From the NCBI RefSeq assembly GCF_000250655.1, contig NC_016935.1, positions 7,396,001-7,460,000 of the forward strand: 64,000 nucleotides of DNA. The letters run 5' to 3'. The position numbers and the translations under genes were made by a program. Position 1 is the stretch's first letter; every line of letters starts with the position of its first letter. The stretch is from Paenibacillus mucilaginosus 3016 (GTDB lineage Bacteria > Bacillota > Bacilli > Paenibacillales > NBRC-103111). The notes below the pieces were generated by a model. That model did not search any database and was not told where the DNA came from. It saw only the letters and a program-made list of their open reading frames with translations. Below are positions 35,878 through 44,613 of this stretch, piece by piece.

Positions 35878-37872
35878 TTATTTTATTGAGAGCGGTAAAG
35901 CATAATGGCCAAACGCTTTATCCAACAGTGCAGCTGCCTCCTGCCGAAGCAAAGGCTGGTTGGAACGGAAATCGACTGTGCCATCCGCCTGTACGATTGT
36001 ATCCGGATCGATAACGCCCTGCGAAACCAGCGCAGTAACGGCCTCAACCGCCCACGCGTCCGTTTGACCGCTCAACCGAACTTCGGACGCCGGCTTGAGT
36101 GCTTTCAGGTTTTGAATCATGACCGCTGCCGTTTGCCTCGTAATGACCGCATTCGAATCAAATGGAGGGAGACCGGCTACCATTTGCTTTTTCGTACCTT
36201 CAATGGCATAGGGAAACCCATACATTCCATGGGCACGAAACAGCACGTCAGCAAACTCGCCTTGCGTCATGAATGCCTGCGGCTCAAAGTTGCCGCCCGA
36301 TTTCGCCCCCATGATATCCAGGGCGTGCAAATCGTCAATGAAGCTTTTATTTTTGTTATCCTCCGCTACATCCGGAAACGGCTGCTTCCTATGGATTTTT
36401 CGCGAATCCGATCCTAGGTGAAATCCCTCAAAATTGTCGTAATAAAAATATTCAATGGATCCGCGATGGTCTTTTTTAAACGCCAGCTTATTGCCTGATT
36501 CGTCTTCAAACAGCAGCGGAGTAATCATCTTGAAGGTATGCTTGCCCGGCGTCCCTGTCTCCATCCGCAATGTCCCGTCGGCGTACGAAAATTTCGATTT
36601 CAAGAAATGGAAGCGCGTATTCTGGTACAGCCCGACGTATTTCTCCGCATCCTTTTCATCCAAAGGGATATAAACAGGTTTCTCCGGCTGTTTCGTTTGC
36701 GGAAAATAGTGATCCATAAAGGCTTCATATACTTCCAAACTCATCATCGTATCATTATTGTACGACATATAAAATGCGGTGTTCTTCTCGGGTACCAAAA
36801 CGATCAAAGATTGATGGCCCGTCATATTCCCGCCTTTCAATACGACATGCTGGCCATTCGCCAGCTCTTTGCGGTAGCCTTCAAATCCCCCTACGGTGGT
36901 AATCGGAATGCTCTTATCGGCGAAAACCTGATATTTGTGCATCTGCTCGGCCGCCTTTTCGCTGACCAACTGACGGTCTTCGTATTTACCTTTTTGCAGA
37001 TGCATAATCAAGTACTTGGCCATATCATCGCCAGTCGATATGATACTCCCCTGCGGCCCGTCGGTTGGGGCAGTTCCTTCGACCGGAATCAGGTCGCCGG
37101 CCAGATTATAGTGAGCGGCCATGCGATCGAGAAGCTTCGGGGTTATACGTACGCTGGTCGAATTCATGCCTAGCGGCTTGAACACATTCTTGTCCATGTA
37201 CTGATGGAACGGCATGCCGCTTACATTTTCTACGGCATATCCCGCTAACAAAAAAGCAAAGTTATCGTACGTATAAGCTTCACCGGGAGGCCGGACCACC
37301 GTAGGCATATGATCCAGGAGGAACTGCTTCATCGGTATGTCCTTATCTACAAACTCGTGCGCAATAAAACTTGTACTATCCGGTAAATCAACCCCGCTCG
37401 TATACGTAAGCATATCAAACATGGTCAGTTTTTTTTCGGTCTTGTTTGGAATCTTCATTCCTCCCAAATACGTTTGGATGTCCTCATAAAGGTCAATTTC
37501 GCCTTTATCGGCAAGCTGCATGGCGGCCAAAGCGGTGAAGGTCTTCGAGACGGAACCGATTTGGAAGACGGTATGTTGATCCACAGGAATTTTCTTTTCC
37601 AGGTCGGCATAGCCATACCCCTTGTTTACCAATACCTTGCCATCCTTGACAACAACAAAGTTCGAACCGTTGACATTGTATTTTTTCATTACTTCTGCAA
37701 ATAAAGGATCGGCAAATGCCTCTGCTTCCTTGGCATCCTGCGGGCCATCCAGTGCCGGTTTTTCCGTCGCCTGCTCCGATACAGGTATGCTATCGGATGG
37801 GGTGCATGCCGTCATCAGGGCCGCACACAATACTAGCGCCGCCATATTCAACTTGGGTTTCTTCTTGATCAT
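35878..37872 (-). CDS. Serine hydrolase (beta-lactamase/PBP family) lipoprotein with SLH-like C-terminus
   Basis: 664 residues. A lipoprotein signal ends in lipobox LMTAC (Cys23). The catalytic domain has the SxxK motif Ser107-Val-Ser-Lys110 and Y202-D-N204 in YTYDNFAF, with GGNM near the usual third motif, as in class C beta-lactamase-like peptidases and esterases. After about residue 510 there are three SLH-like repeats (FPDVAEDNKNKSFIDDL; the TRQTAAVMIQNL unit; WAVEAVTALVSQGVIDPDT). Such repeats bind pyruvylated wall polymers, so the protein could be held both by lipid and by wall. ATG 37872 follows GAGGGAG; a longer frame starts at 37959. Codon use is less GC-rich than in flanking genes. 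It lies downstream of the kinase-regulator fusion gene and has its own promoter. Confidence 0.85.
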   Translation of the reverse strand: MIKKKPKLNMAALVLCAALMTACTPSDSIPVSEQATEKPALDGPQDAKEAEAFADPLFAEVMKKYNVNGSNFVVVKDGKVLVNKGYGYADLEKKIPVDQHTVFQIGSVSKTFTALAAMQLADKGEIDLYEDIQTYLGGMKIPNKTEKKLTMFDMLTYTSGVDLPDSTSFIAHEFVDKDIPMKQFLLDHMPTVVRPPGEAYTYDNFAFLLAGYAVENVSGMPFHQYMDKNVFKPLGMNSTSVRITPKLLDRMAAHYNLAGDLIPVEGTAPTDGPQGSIISTGDDMAKYLIMHLQKGKYEDRQLVSEKAAEQMHKYQVFADKSIPITTVGGFEGYRKELANGQHVVLKGGNMTGHQSLIVLVPEKNTAFYMSYNNDTMMSLEVYEAFMDHYFPQTKQPEKPVYIPLDEKDAEKYVGLYQNTRFHFLKSKFSYADGTLRMETGTPGKHTFKMITPLLFEDESGNKLAFKKDHRGSIEYFYYDNFEGFHLGSDSRKIHRKQPFPDVAEDNKNKSFIDDLHALDIMGAKSGGNFEPQAFMTQGEFADVLFRAHGMYGFPYAIEGTKKQMVAGLPPFDSNAVITRQTAAVMIQNLKALKPASEVRLSGQTDAWAVEAVTALVSQGVIDPDTIVQADGTVDFRSNQPLLRQEAAALLDKAFGHYALPLSIK

Positions 37873-37962
37873 GGTTTGTACTCCCTCTCGTCTTTTTTTC
37901 GTAAAATATCGGTTCGGTGCTATCCTTTCCTCCTTCTCTTGGGCTAGCATGGCACACAACGT

Positions 37963-38047
37963 GTCATAGGAGAGAGTGATTTTCTGTCACCGTTTTTTTA
38001 TCCCGCGCCCCGCAAGGGAACTCCCTGTCGGGATGACGAAATGTCAT
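37963..38047 (-). promoter_or_regulatory. Promoter and repeated TGACA sites upstream of the SLH serine hydrolase gene
   Basis: Minus-strand GTGACA (37990-37985), 16-base spacer, TATGAC (37968-37963). About 45 bases further upstream lies the inverted repeat ATGAC-GAAAT-GTCAT (38033-38047), which contains the ATGACATT octamer found in the other module promoters. A LuxR-type regulator site is the likely reading. Confidence 0.55.
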
Positions 38048-38083
38048 AGGACATTCATGTTAGGCAAATGCACCGGATCAAAT

Positions 38084-38130
38084 AAAAAAGCACGGGTCTG
38101 TTCCTTCTTTCAAAGGTACAGACCCGTGCT
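38084..38130 (-). terminator. Terminator of the first kinase-regulator fusion gene
   Basis: On the minus strand AGCACGGGTCTG (38130-38119) pairs perfectly with CAGACCCGTGCT (38100-38089), followed by TTTTTT. Confidence 0.88.
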
Positions 38131-38145
38131 GTCTTCCCAAACCAT

Positions 38146-39942
38146 CTAAACTTGATTTCCGAAAACTCTTTGTAAAGCCTCTTCACGATTGCGGACGCCC
38201 AGCTTGGTATAAATCGTGGAAGCATAATTTCGGACTGTTCCTTCGGACAAATACAATTTGGCCGCGATCGCTTTATAACGAAGTCCCTTGGATAAACATA
38301 GCATAATGTCCATCTCCCGCGGGGTCAACCCCGAAGGAGAAAACCGTTTGTCCGGCTCTGCCGGTTGCTCCCTAGAGACTGCTCCCCCATAGTTTTGAAT
38401 CAATTGGTTGGTGACATCTTGGGAGATCATCATCACCCCGCGATGCACGAGACGTATCGTTTCGGACAGCTCCTGAGGCTCCGAAGACTTTAATAAATAC
38501 CCGTCGATTCCGCTCCGCAAAGCTTCAACAGCTTTTTCGGTTTCTTGAAACGTGGTCAAGATCAGCACCCGGACATCCGGATACTTTTGCTTCATTAGTT
38601 TGGCCGCTTCCACACCGTCCATACGGGGCATATTGAAATCCATGAGAACGACATGAGGGCGAAGCCGCTCGCATTGTTCCATCGCCTGCTCCCCGTCCTC
38701 CGCAAGTCCCACGACTTGAAGATCTTTTTCTCTCTCCAACATCACTTGAAGGCTTTCCCGGATGCATGGCTGATCGTCAACCAACAGCAGCCGGATTGCC
38801 TCCTCCTGCTGCTCCCCCTGCCAGGGCAATGTGCAGGTCACGACCGTTCCTTCGTCGGGCTTCGAGTGGATGGACACCTGTCCCTGCAAATCGGAAGCCC
38901 GTTCCTTCATCGCCGTTAAACCAAAACCTGCTCGAAGTTCTTCGGTACCAACCCCGTTGTCCTGTACTACCAGTCGAATTTGCTTCTCCTCAAACTGCAG
39001 GCTAACCGCAATTTCACCCGCCTGTCCGTGACGTACGGCATTTGTCAGTGATTCCTGCAGACAACGGTACAGGGTCATCTTGACCTGTTTGGATACCTGG
39101 ACCTCCTCGCCCGATGTCCTTATGCGAACCGTCACTTTAGTCAACGCCTGAAATTCGGCCGTCAATGCCCGCAATGACTCTACAAGGGTAAGCGAATCTT
39201 GTGCAGCGCCAACCTGATGCAAATATTGACGGACCTCATCCAGACTGCCTCGGGTTAGTTTTAACAAGGAATCGAGCTTCCGCTCCCCTTCCGAGGTTCT
39301 CACTTCCGAGCGTAACGTTTCAAGCCCCATCATAATGGAGGTAAAGGAATGTCCCATGGTATCATGCAGATCTTTCGAGAGCCGGTTTCGCTCTTCCGCC
39401 AATGTCATGCGCTCCACTTGCGATGAATAGTGTTCCAGAACGGCATATTGATCACGAATCATCTCGCTTTGCCGATGGGTCACAACCAGCAATTGAAAGG
39501 CAAACCCTACCGCGTAAATGAGGCCGAATTGGAAGATCATGGTCATCAGGTTGCTTGGTTCAGACAGTTCCGCAAATAAGGCAGGGAAAACAAAGATGGT
39601 CATCGGGCCAGACCAACGGTATGACTTTTGGGCGCTATTGCTGGCAATCATAAAAGCCGGACCTAAAAAAGCCACGTAGGCTTCGGGGAACAAAGAGACC
39701 GTGTATAGGCATAATCCCCCAGATATGACCATTTCCGAGACGAGGTAATACGTATAGTGCCTTTGCAAACAAACCCAAGGGATGAAAAAAGCCATGATCC
39801 CCCACAGAGCCCCTAACCAGAAAGGGACAGTCAACTTATCAGAAACATGTTCCAAAGTAAAGAGAAGAGAAACGAAAAGGATGGTCCGAATGACGAACAT
39901 CATCCAGTCATACCAATACCAACGCTTGATAAAGTCCAGCAA
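38146..39942 (-). CDS. Single-chain two-component system: histidine kinase fused to LuxR-type response regulator
   Basis: 598 residues. About five or six membrane helices fill residues 10-160. Next come a coiled linker, a HisKA_3 domain with His193 in DLHDTMGHS, a NarX-type HATPase (LTNAVRHG, DNGVG, GFGLTAMKERA), a short linker, a full receiver (VDDQPC, Asp435 in LMDFNMPRMDG, LLKSSEP) and a LuxR helix-turn-helix (LTPREMDIMLCLSKGLRYKA). Kinase and regulator in one polypeptide is unusual for the NarX/NarL class. I start at TTG 39942: GAGGG is 7 bases upstream and the N-terminus then aligns with the paralogue at 42666. A promoter lies at 39981-40009 and a terminator at 38084. Confidence 0.9.
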   Translation of the reverse strand: MLDFIKRWYWYDWMMFVIRTILFVSLLFTLEHVSDKLTVPFWLGALWGIMAFFIPWVCLQRHYTYYLVSEMVISGGLCLYTVSLFPEAYVAFLGPAFMIASNSAQKSYRWSGPMTIFVFPALFAELSEPSNLMTMIFQFGLIYAVGFAFQLLVVTHRQSEMIRDQYAVLEHYSSQVERMTLAEERNRLSKDLHDTMGHSFTSIMMGLETLRSEVRTSEGERKLDSLLKLTRGSLDEVRQYLHQVGAAQDSLTLVESLRALTAEFQALTKVTVRIRTSGEEVQVSKQVKMTLYRCLQESLTNAVRHGQAGEIAVSLQFEEKQIRLVVQDNGVGTEELRAGFGLTAMKERASDLQGQVSIHSKPDEGTVVTCTLPWQGEQQEEAIRLLLVDDQPCIRESLQVMLEREKDLQVVGLAEDGEQAMEQCERLRPHVVLMDFNMPRMDGVEAAKLMKQKYPDVRVLILTTFQETEKAVEALRSGIDGYLLKSSEPQELSETIRLVHRGVMMISQDVTNQLIQNYGGAVSREQPAEPDKRFSPSGLTPREMDIMLCLSKGLRYKAIAAKLYLSEGTVRNYASTIYTKLGVRNREEALQRVFGNQV

Positions 39943-39980
39943 TTCATCACCCTCACTGCGCATTAAAGTCCATATTTTTC

Positions 39981-40109
39981 ATCCTACTAACAACGTAGAT
40001 TTTATGCAAGGAAAAAGGGGCCAGCATTTCCAAGCCATCGGACGGTCACGCGGAAGTTTAACCTCCAAAATTCATGCTGCCCGATATCCTTAATTTATCG
40101 CAATGTCAT
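39981..40109 (-). promoter_or_regulatory. Promoter region of the first kinase-regulator fusion gene
   Basis: Minus-strand TTGCAT (40009-40004), 17-base spacer, TAGGAT (39986-39981). About 95 bases upstream of the -35 the minus strand carries ATGACATT (40109-40102), the octamer shared with the two serine-hydrolase promoters. Confidence 0.5.
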
Positions 40110-40207
40110 GATTGAGAAAGATGCCTTTTCTCAGTTGCATAAAACGATTAATTACAGCAAAAAACCAGCATCGCCCTCGAACAATGAGTACGATACTGGG
40201 TTGTAAA

Positions 40208-42364
40208 TTAACGGCCAAATTCTTTGTTGAATATTTTGTCCCTGCCCGTGATCACTTCCGGACCTACTGCGTTCATAACGGTTACCAAAATGTGCTTCCC
40301 GTCCAGCGTGCCGCCGGCTCTCGACTCATATCCAAACGTGCCGCCGGCATGTCCCCAATAAGATTGCCCATCCGGCGTTTTTTCTTCATAAATTCCTAGT
40401 CCGACTTTACCGATGGGGCTGTCTACGGTTGTGAGCATCTGATCCATGATCTCTTTATTCAGGAGCTTTCCGCCTAACAGGGCACTGAAAAAGGTGGTCA
40501 GATCATCGATTGTCGAAACCATATCTCCGGCTGCATTGGCCCACGATTGATTCACTTCTGTCATATCATACAAATGTCCAGATCTGTCCATGTTATATCC
40601 ACTGGCATGATCACCAGGAATCCGGGAGCTGGCTTCCGTCACGAATGTCCTCGTCATCCCAAGCGGTTCAATAAACCGTTTTCGGATCTGCTCCGCATAG
40701 GTATCCCCTGTGACTTTCAGGATAATTTGACCCGCCAGCACCGTGTTCACATTGGAATAGCTCCAGCCCTCCCCTGGTGCAAATACAGGCGGTTTTGCAA
40801 GTGCCTTGCTTATCAGTTCATCAACGCTATAGTAGCGGAATGGATTTTGAGGCAGGGTAATGTCCCGCATATCCAAATCTGTGTAGTTCGCAAGCCCGCT
40901 CGTATGATTCAATAGCTGACGAATCGTAATCTTATTGCCGTCATACCCGTTACCTTGTACGATTCCAGGCAGCCACTTTTCGACGGAGTCATCCAAACTT
41001 AATTGTCTCTCTTCGGCGAGCTGCAATACAACAGCAGCGGTGAACGTCTTCGTGATGCTTCCGATGCGGAAGGAAAAGGAGGGCTTGACCGGACGCGGGA
41101 TCTCGAAGCTCGCTGTACCCTTGGCGTAGGACCAGCGTTGTCCATCCTTTAGTCCGCCTGCCGCTACACTCGGGATTTTCTTATTGGTTACCACTTGATC
41201 CATAACAAGTTTGACATCTTCCCGATGCTTTTTTCTCTGCTCCTCTTTCGTCAGTTCTTGTTTGGTTTCTATTGCGAATTCCGGGGCCAAGATGTCGTGT
41301 ATATGTGTTTCCGCACCGCCCAGCACATTGATATTGATCGAGATAACATGTTGGCCATCCGCTGTTCCGCCTGCAAAATTAGTAAATCCCGGAATGCCGC
41401 CTCCATGTCCCCATACGCTGACGCCATTCGCCAGTTTTGTTTCGTATATGCCAAGTCCGAACCTGCCCAGTGGGGAATCAATCGTGGTCATCATTTCCTT
41501 CTGAATCTCTGGTGTCAACAGCTTTCCACTCAATAGGGCACGAAAAAAAGTCGTCATATCTTCCCCGGTTGAGATCATCTCCCCGGCGGCGTTGGTGAAC
41601 GATGGATTAAGCAAAGTAATATCCACTAATTGATCTCCAGTGTTCAAGTAGCCCCGGGCATTCTTTTTTGGAATATCCGCCGAGCTGCCGGGCAGGAATG
41701 TTTCCTTAAGCTTAAGCGGTTCAATAATACGTTTCTTAATCTGCTCGGCATACGTATCTCCTGTGACCTTCTGGATAATGAGCCCCACGATAACTGTATT
41801 CGTGTTCGAATATTCGAAGCCTGTTACCGGCTTCATCGTTAAAGAACGGGCGATTAATTGTTCGGCCGTGAAATTTTGATCAGGGTCCGCAAGTATACTA
41901 TTCTTGAACGTTTCATCCAAGTAGTTTGGAATTCCGCTTGTATGATTTAGTAACTGACGAATCGTCACTTTATTGCCGTCATGTCCATTGCCCTTCACGA
42001 CACCCGGCAGCCATTTCTCCACCGTATCATCAAGGCTTAGCTTCTTCTCGCCGGCAAGCTGCAAGGCAACCGCAGCGACGAACGACTTCGTTGTGCTTCC
42101 GATCCGGAAAGCAGAATCGGCATCCACCTTATGATTCCTTTCCATATTGGCTTCCCCGGAAGCATACGACCAGTTTGCATCGCCCTTCTTTACGGTAACA
42201 ATGACCCCTGGAATGTTGTCCGCATGGGCAGCCTTATCGATAGCTTGCTGGGTTAGCGTTTGACCCTTAGCGTGGACACTTCCATAAGCAGGCCATAGCA
42301 GCGTCCCTGCCACGATCGCTGTTAGAGTTAAGGCCATTCCTTTTCGCATGGTTAATGATTTCAT
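40208..42364 (-). CDS. Exported serine hydrolase with two tandem beta-lactamase/PBP domains
   Basis: 718 residues. A Sec-type signal peptide (basic MKSLTMRKG, hydrophobic core, likely cleavage after SVHA) is followed by two complete class C/DD-peptidase-like domains. Domain 1 (about 36-365): Ser90-T-T-Lys93, Y185-S-N187, H320-G-G. Domain 2 (about 380-715): Ser436-I-T-Lys439, Y536-S-N538, H672-A-G-G. All catalytic motifs are intact in both, and the halves are closely similar (LSLDDTVEKWLPG against LSLDDSVEKWLPG), so the gene arose by internal duplication. Probable substrates are D-Ala-containing peptides or esters in the wall; a beta-lactamase role is less likely. ATG 42364 and GTG 42367 both lie downstream of AGGAG. 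Confidence 0.87.
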   Translation of the reverse strand: MKSLTMRKGMALTLTAIVAGTLLWPAYGSVHAKGQTLTQQAIDKAAHADNIPGVIVTVKKGDANWSYASGEANMERNHKVDADSAFRIGSTTKSFVAAVALQLAGEKKLSLDDTVEKWLPGVVKGNGHDGNKVTIRQLLNHTSGIPNYLDETFKNSILADPDQNFTAEQLIARSLTMKPVTGFEYSNTNTVIVGLIIQKVTGDTYAEQIKKRIIEPLKLKETFLPGSSADIPKKNARGYLNTGDQLVDITLLNPSFTNAAGEMISTGEDMTTFFRALLSGKLLTPEIQKEMMTTIDSPLGRFGLGIYETKLANGVSVWGHGGGIPGFTNFAGGTADGQHVISININVLGGAETHIHDILAPEFAIETKQELTKEEQRKKHREDVKLVMDQVVTNKKIPSVAAGGLKDGQRWSYAKGTASFEIPRPVKPSFSFRIGSITKTFTAAVVLQLAEERQLSLDDSVEKWLPGIVQGNGYDGNKITIRQLLNHTSGLANYTDLDMRDITLPQNPFRYYSVDELISKALAKPPVFAPGEGWSYSNVNTVLAGQIILKVTGDTYAEQIRKRFIEPLGMTRTFVTEASSRIPGDHASGYNMDRSGHLYDMTEVNQSWANAAGDMVSTIDDLTTFFSALLGGKLLNKEIMDQMLTTVDSPIGKVGLGIYEEKTPDGQSYWGHAGGTFGYESRAGGTLDGKHILVTVMNAVGPEVITGRDKIFNKEFGR

Positions 42365-42464
42365 CACGCATCGCTCCTGTTATTTGGATTGGTGTATTGG
42401 TTCACGTTTTCAACTTACCTGGAACGTTGTCAAATCGGATAGTAACGAAACCGCTCCGTTTTAA

Positions 42465-42504
42465 ATGACATTGTACTTCGACGTGTCACATCTTCCCTGT
42501 GACA
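42465..42504. promoter_or_regulatory. Inverted TGACA-type sites between divergent module genes
   Basis: The shared intergenic region of the tandem serine hydrolase (leftward) and second kinase-regulator fusion (rightward) carries ATGACATT (42465-42472), the perfect inverted repeat TGTCAC-N9-GTGACA (42484-42504), CTGTCAG near 42508 and ATGACAT near 42523. A weak rightward promoter TTGACC-N18-CATGAT lies at 42569-42598. Both genes could be controlled from these sites. Confidence 0.5.
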
Positions 42505-42665
42505 AACTGTCAGCTGTTCGATATGACATCCATGTGCAGCAGTGCTGCTCGTTAAAATTGTTCTTTTCTTGACCAATGGGGAACCGGTGAGGCATGATAA
42601 CTGTGAATTATTCTTGAAATGGTTTTCCCACAAAAAAATAAAGCAGAAGCAGGTGCATATAATCG

Positions 42666-44459
42666 GTGTTGTCTATTATAAAAAAGTGGTTCTGGTACGA
42701 TTGGATCGCTTTTGCGATACGTACCTTCTGGCTGGTCACTATCTTAAGTGCTGAATTTATCGACCCGTCATTGATCGTTGTACCGTTCTGGAGGGTAGTC
42801 ATCCTTGCTTCTTTGGTATATCTCCTGCCACTACTCATTCAATATCGGAAAGAAAGCTGGTATCTTGGGGCCGAAGTCATAGCGGCGGGCTTCTTCCACG
42901 TTTATTTAGCCTACGCAGCGCCGGGATTGCTCTGGACTTTCATTTTACTCGTAATGATTGTTGGCTTAGGCAGCACCCGGAGAACGTATGTGTGGACGGG
43001 ACTGCCGCTTGGAATCATTTTCCCTGCCATAAACGGTTGGATCGCTGATCGCTCCCCGTATGAGTTCATCTTTAGCTGCAGCTTTGGTTTTGCCATCGGC
43101 TTCGCGTTCAATGTATTAATTCAGTCGAGCAAGCAGGCCCGAATTATTCAGGAGCAGAAACAATTGCTGGAGCAGCATCTTACACGGATTGAGGAGCTTA
43201 CACTAATGGAGGAGCGCAATCGGTTGTCACATGAACTGCATGACACGATTGGGCATACGCTAACCTCGATGATCATCGGTGTAGAATCGCTGAGATCGTC
43301 CGTACCTGATTCGGAGATCGAGAGGATCGATTCACTTGTCCGTGTCGCGCAGCGCAGTTTGGATGATATTCGTAAGCATCTGCACCAGCTTTCTCCTGTT
43401 TCGCTGGGTCCGTCGCTCGGTGAGTCGCTACGGCAATTGTCGGATGAATTTATGAAGTCAACCGGAGTGGCGGTCAGCTTCCGCGTCATTGGCAGTGAGA
43501 CCCCCCTGATGCAGAAAATAAACTTTTGTTTATATCGCTGTCTGCAAGAGTCCCTTACCAATGCGGTTCGTCACGGCCAAGCGAGCGCGATATCCGTTCA
43601 GCTTCATGTTGATAATCAGCAGCTGCGATTGCAGATCGAAGATAATGGGATTGGAGCGGAAGGTATCCGCTTCGGATTTGGCTTGAGCGGTATCAAGGAA
43701 CGAATGGATCAACTTCTTGGAACACTGACCGTTCATTCTCAATTAGGACAAGGAACCGTGGTTATATGCAGCATTCCTCTGCAGACAGAGCCTGTTCTTG
43801 AGATGATCCGCTTGCTGATTGTTGACGATCAGGAGATCGTCACAGGCAGCTTGAAGCAAAATTTTGACCAGGATCCTAATTTCCTTGTCGTTGATACGGC
43901 CGGGGACGGCCGCGCAGCATTAGAGTGCTGTGAGCAATCCAAGCCGGATATCGTGCTCATGGATATTCGGATGCAGGGAATGAACGGGCTTGAAGCGTTA
44001 ATGGAGATGAAGCACCGCTGGCCCGCCATGAAGGTTGTGCTTATGACGACGTTTGAGGACTCCATATCGGCAGCAACCGCACTGGAGCACGGGGCGGAAG
44101 GCTATATGCTGAAGTCGGTTCATCCACGGGAAATGATGGAAGCCTTGAAGCTTATCTATAATGGAGGTACGTGGATCGATCAATCGATAGCCACGCGGTT
44201 ATTCGAAGGGATGAAGCGTCAACGTGAGCAGTTGGAGAAGTACGGCTCACGGCAGGCACAGTATCCGTATGGGCTTACGAAACGCGAGATGGAGATTTTG
44301 GAGCATCTGTCGAACGGACTGCGCTACAAGTCGATCGCCGCCAAAATGTGTTTATCGGAGGGGACGATCCGCAATTATTGCTCGATTCTTTACTCGAAGC
44401 TCGGGGTCAGCAATCGTGAAGAAGCCGTAGGATTTGCGCAGACGGAGAGTATTTTATGA
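42666..44459 (+). CDS. Second single-chain two-component system, paralogue of the gene at 38146
   Basis: 597 residues with the same order: membrane helices within 10-155, HisKA_3 with His192 in ELHDTIGHT, HATPase (LTNAVRHG, DNGIG, GFGLSGIKERM), receiver (VDDQEI, Asp433 in VLMDIRMQGMNG, LKSVHP) and LuxR helix-turn-helix (LTKREMEILEHLSNGLRYKS). The junction reads EMIRLLIVDDQ: the internal Met380 sits where free-standing NarL-type regulators begin, as if two adjacent genes had been joined in frame. The GTG start has a weak AGGTG upstream. Divergent from the tandem serine hydrolase. Base composition is again lower in G+C than the genome around it. Confidence 0.9.
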   Translation: MLSIIKKWFWYDWIAFAIRTFWLVTILSAEFIDPSLIVVPFWRVVILASLVYLLPLLIQYRKESWYLGAEVIAAGFFHVYLAYAAPGLLWTFILLVMIVGLGSTRRTYVWTGLPLGIIFPAINGWIADRSPYEFIFSCSFGFAIGFAFNVLIQSSKQARIIQEQKQLLEQHLTRIEELTLMEERNRLSHELHDTIGHTLTSMIIGVESLRSSVPDSEIERIDSLVRVAQRSLDDIRKHLHQLSPVSLGPSLGESLRQLSDEFMKSTGVAVSFRVIGSETPLMQKINFCLYRCLQESLTNAVRHGQASAISVQLHVDNQQLRLQIEDNGIGAEGIRFGFGLSGIKERMDQLLGTLTVHSQLGQGTVVICSIPLQTEPVLEMIRLLIVDDQEIVTGSLKQNFDQDPNFLVVDTAGDGRAALECCEQSKPDIVLMDIRMQGMNGLEALMEMKHRWPAMKVVLMTTFEDSISAATALEHGAEGYMLKSVHPREMMEALKLIYNGGTWIDQSIATRLFEGMKRQREQLEKYGSRQAQYPYGLTKREMEILEHLSNGLRYKSIAAKMCLSEGTIRNYCSILYSKLGVSNREEAVGFAQTESIL

Positions 44460-44613
44460 TGGCAGGAATTATTAATTTGATTTTCCAGCGAACGTCCTTG
44501 TAATGAAGCCATTATAGTTAGCCCCCCAGGGACAGGCTTTATTGCCGTGTGCTGCAACCTTTGCCCCGCTCCCGCCGTTAGAATAAGCACATACGCCCAG
44601 AAGGAGGCAGAGC

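Noticed and set aside
38146..39942. Kinase and regulator as two genes merged by a sequencing error
   Set aside because: Both paralogues are fused in the same way with a continuous frame and short linker, which an error would not reproduce twice.
40208..42364. Two separate serine hydrolase genes
   Set aside because: There is no stop, start signal or second signal peptide between the domains; the frame is continuous.
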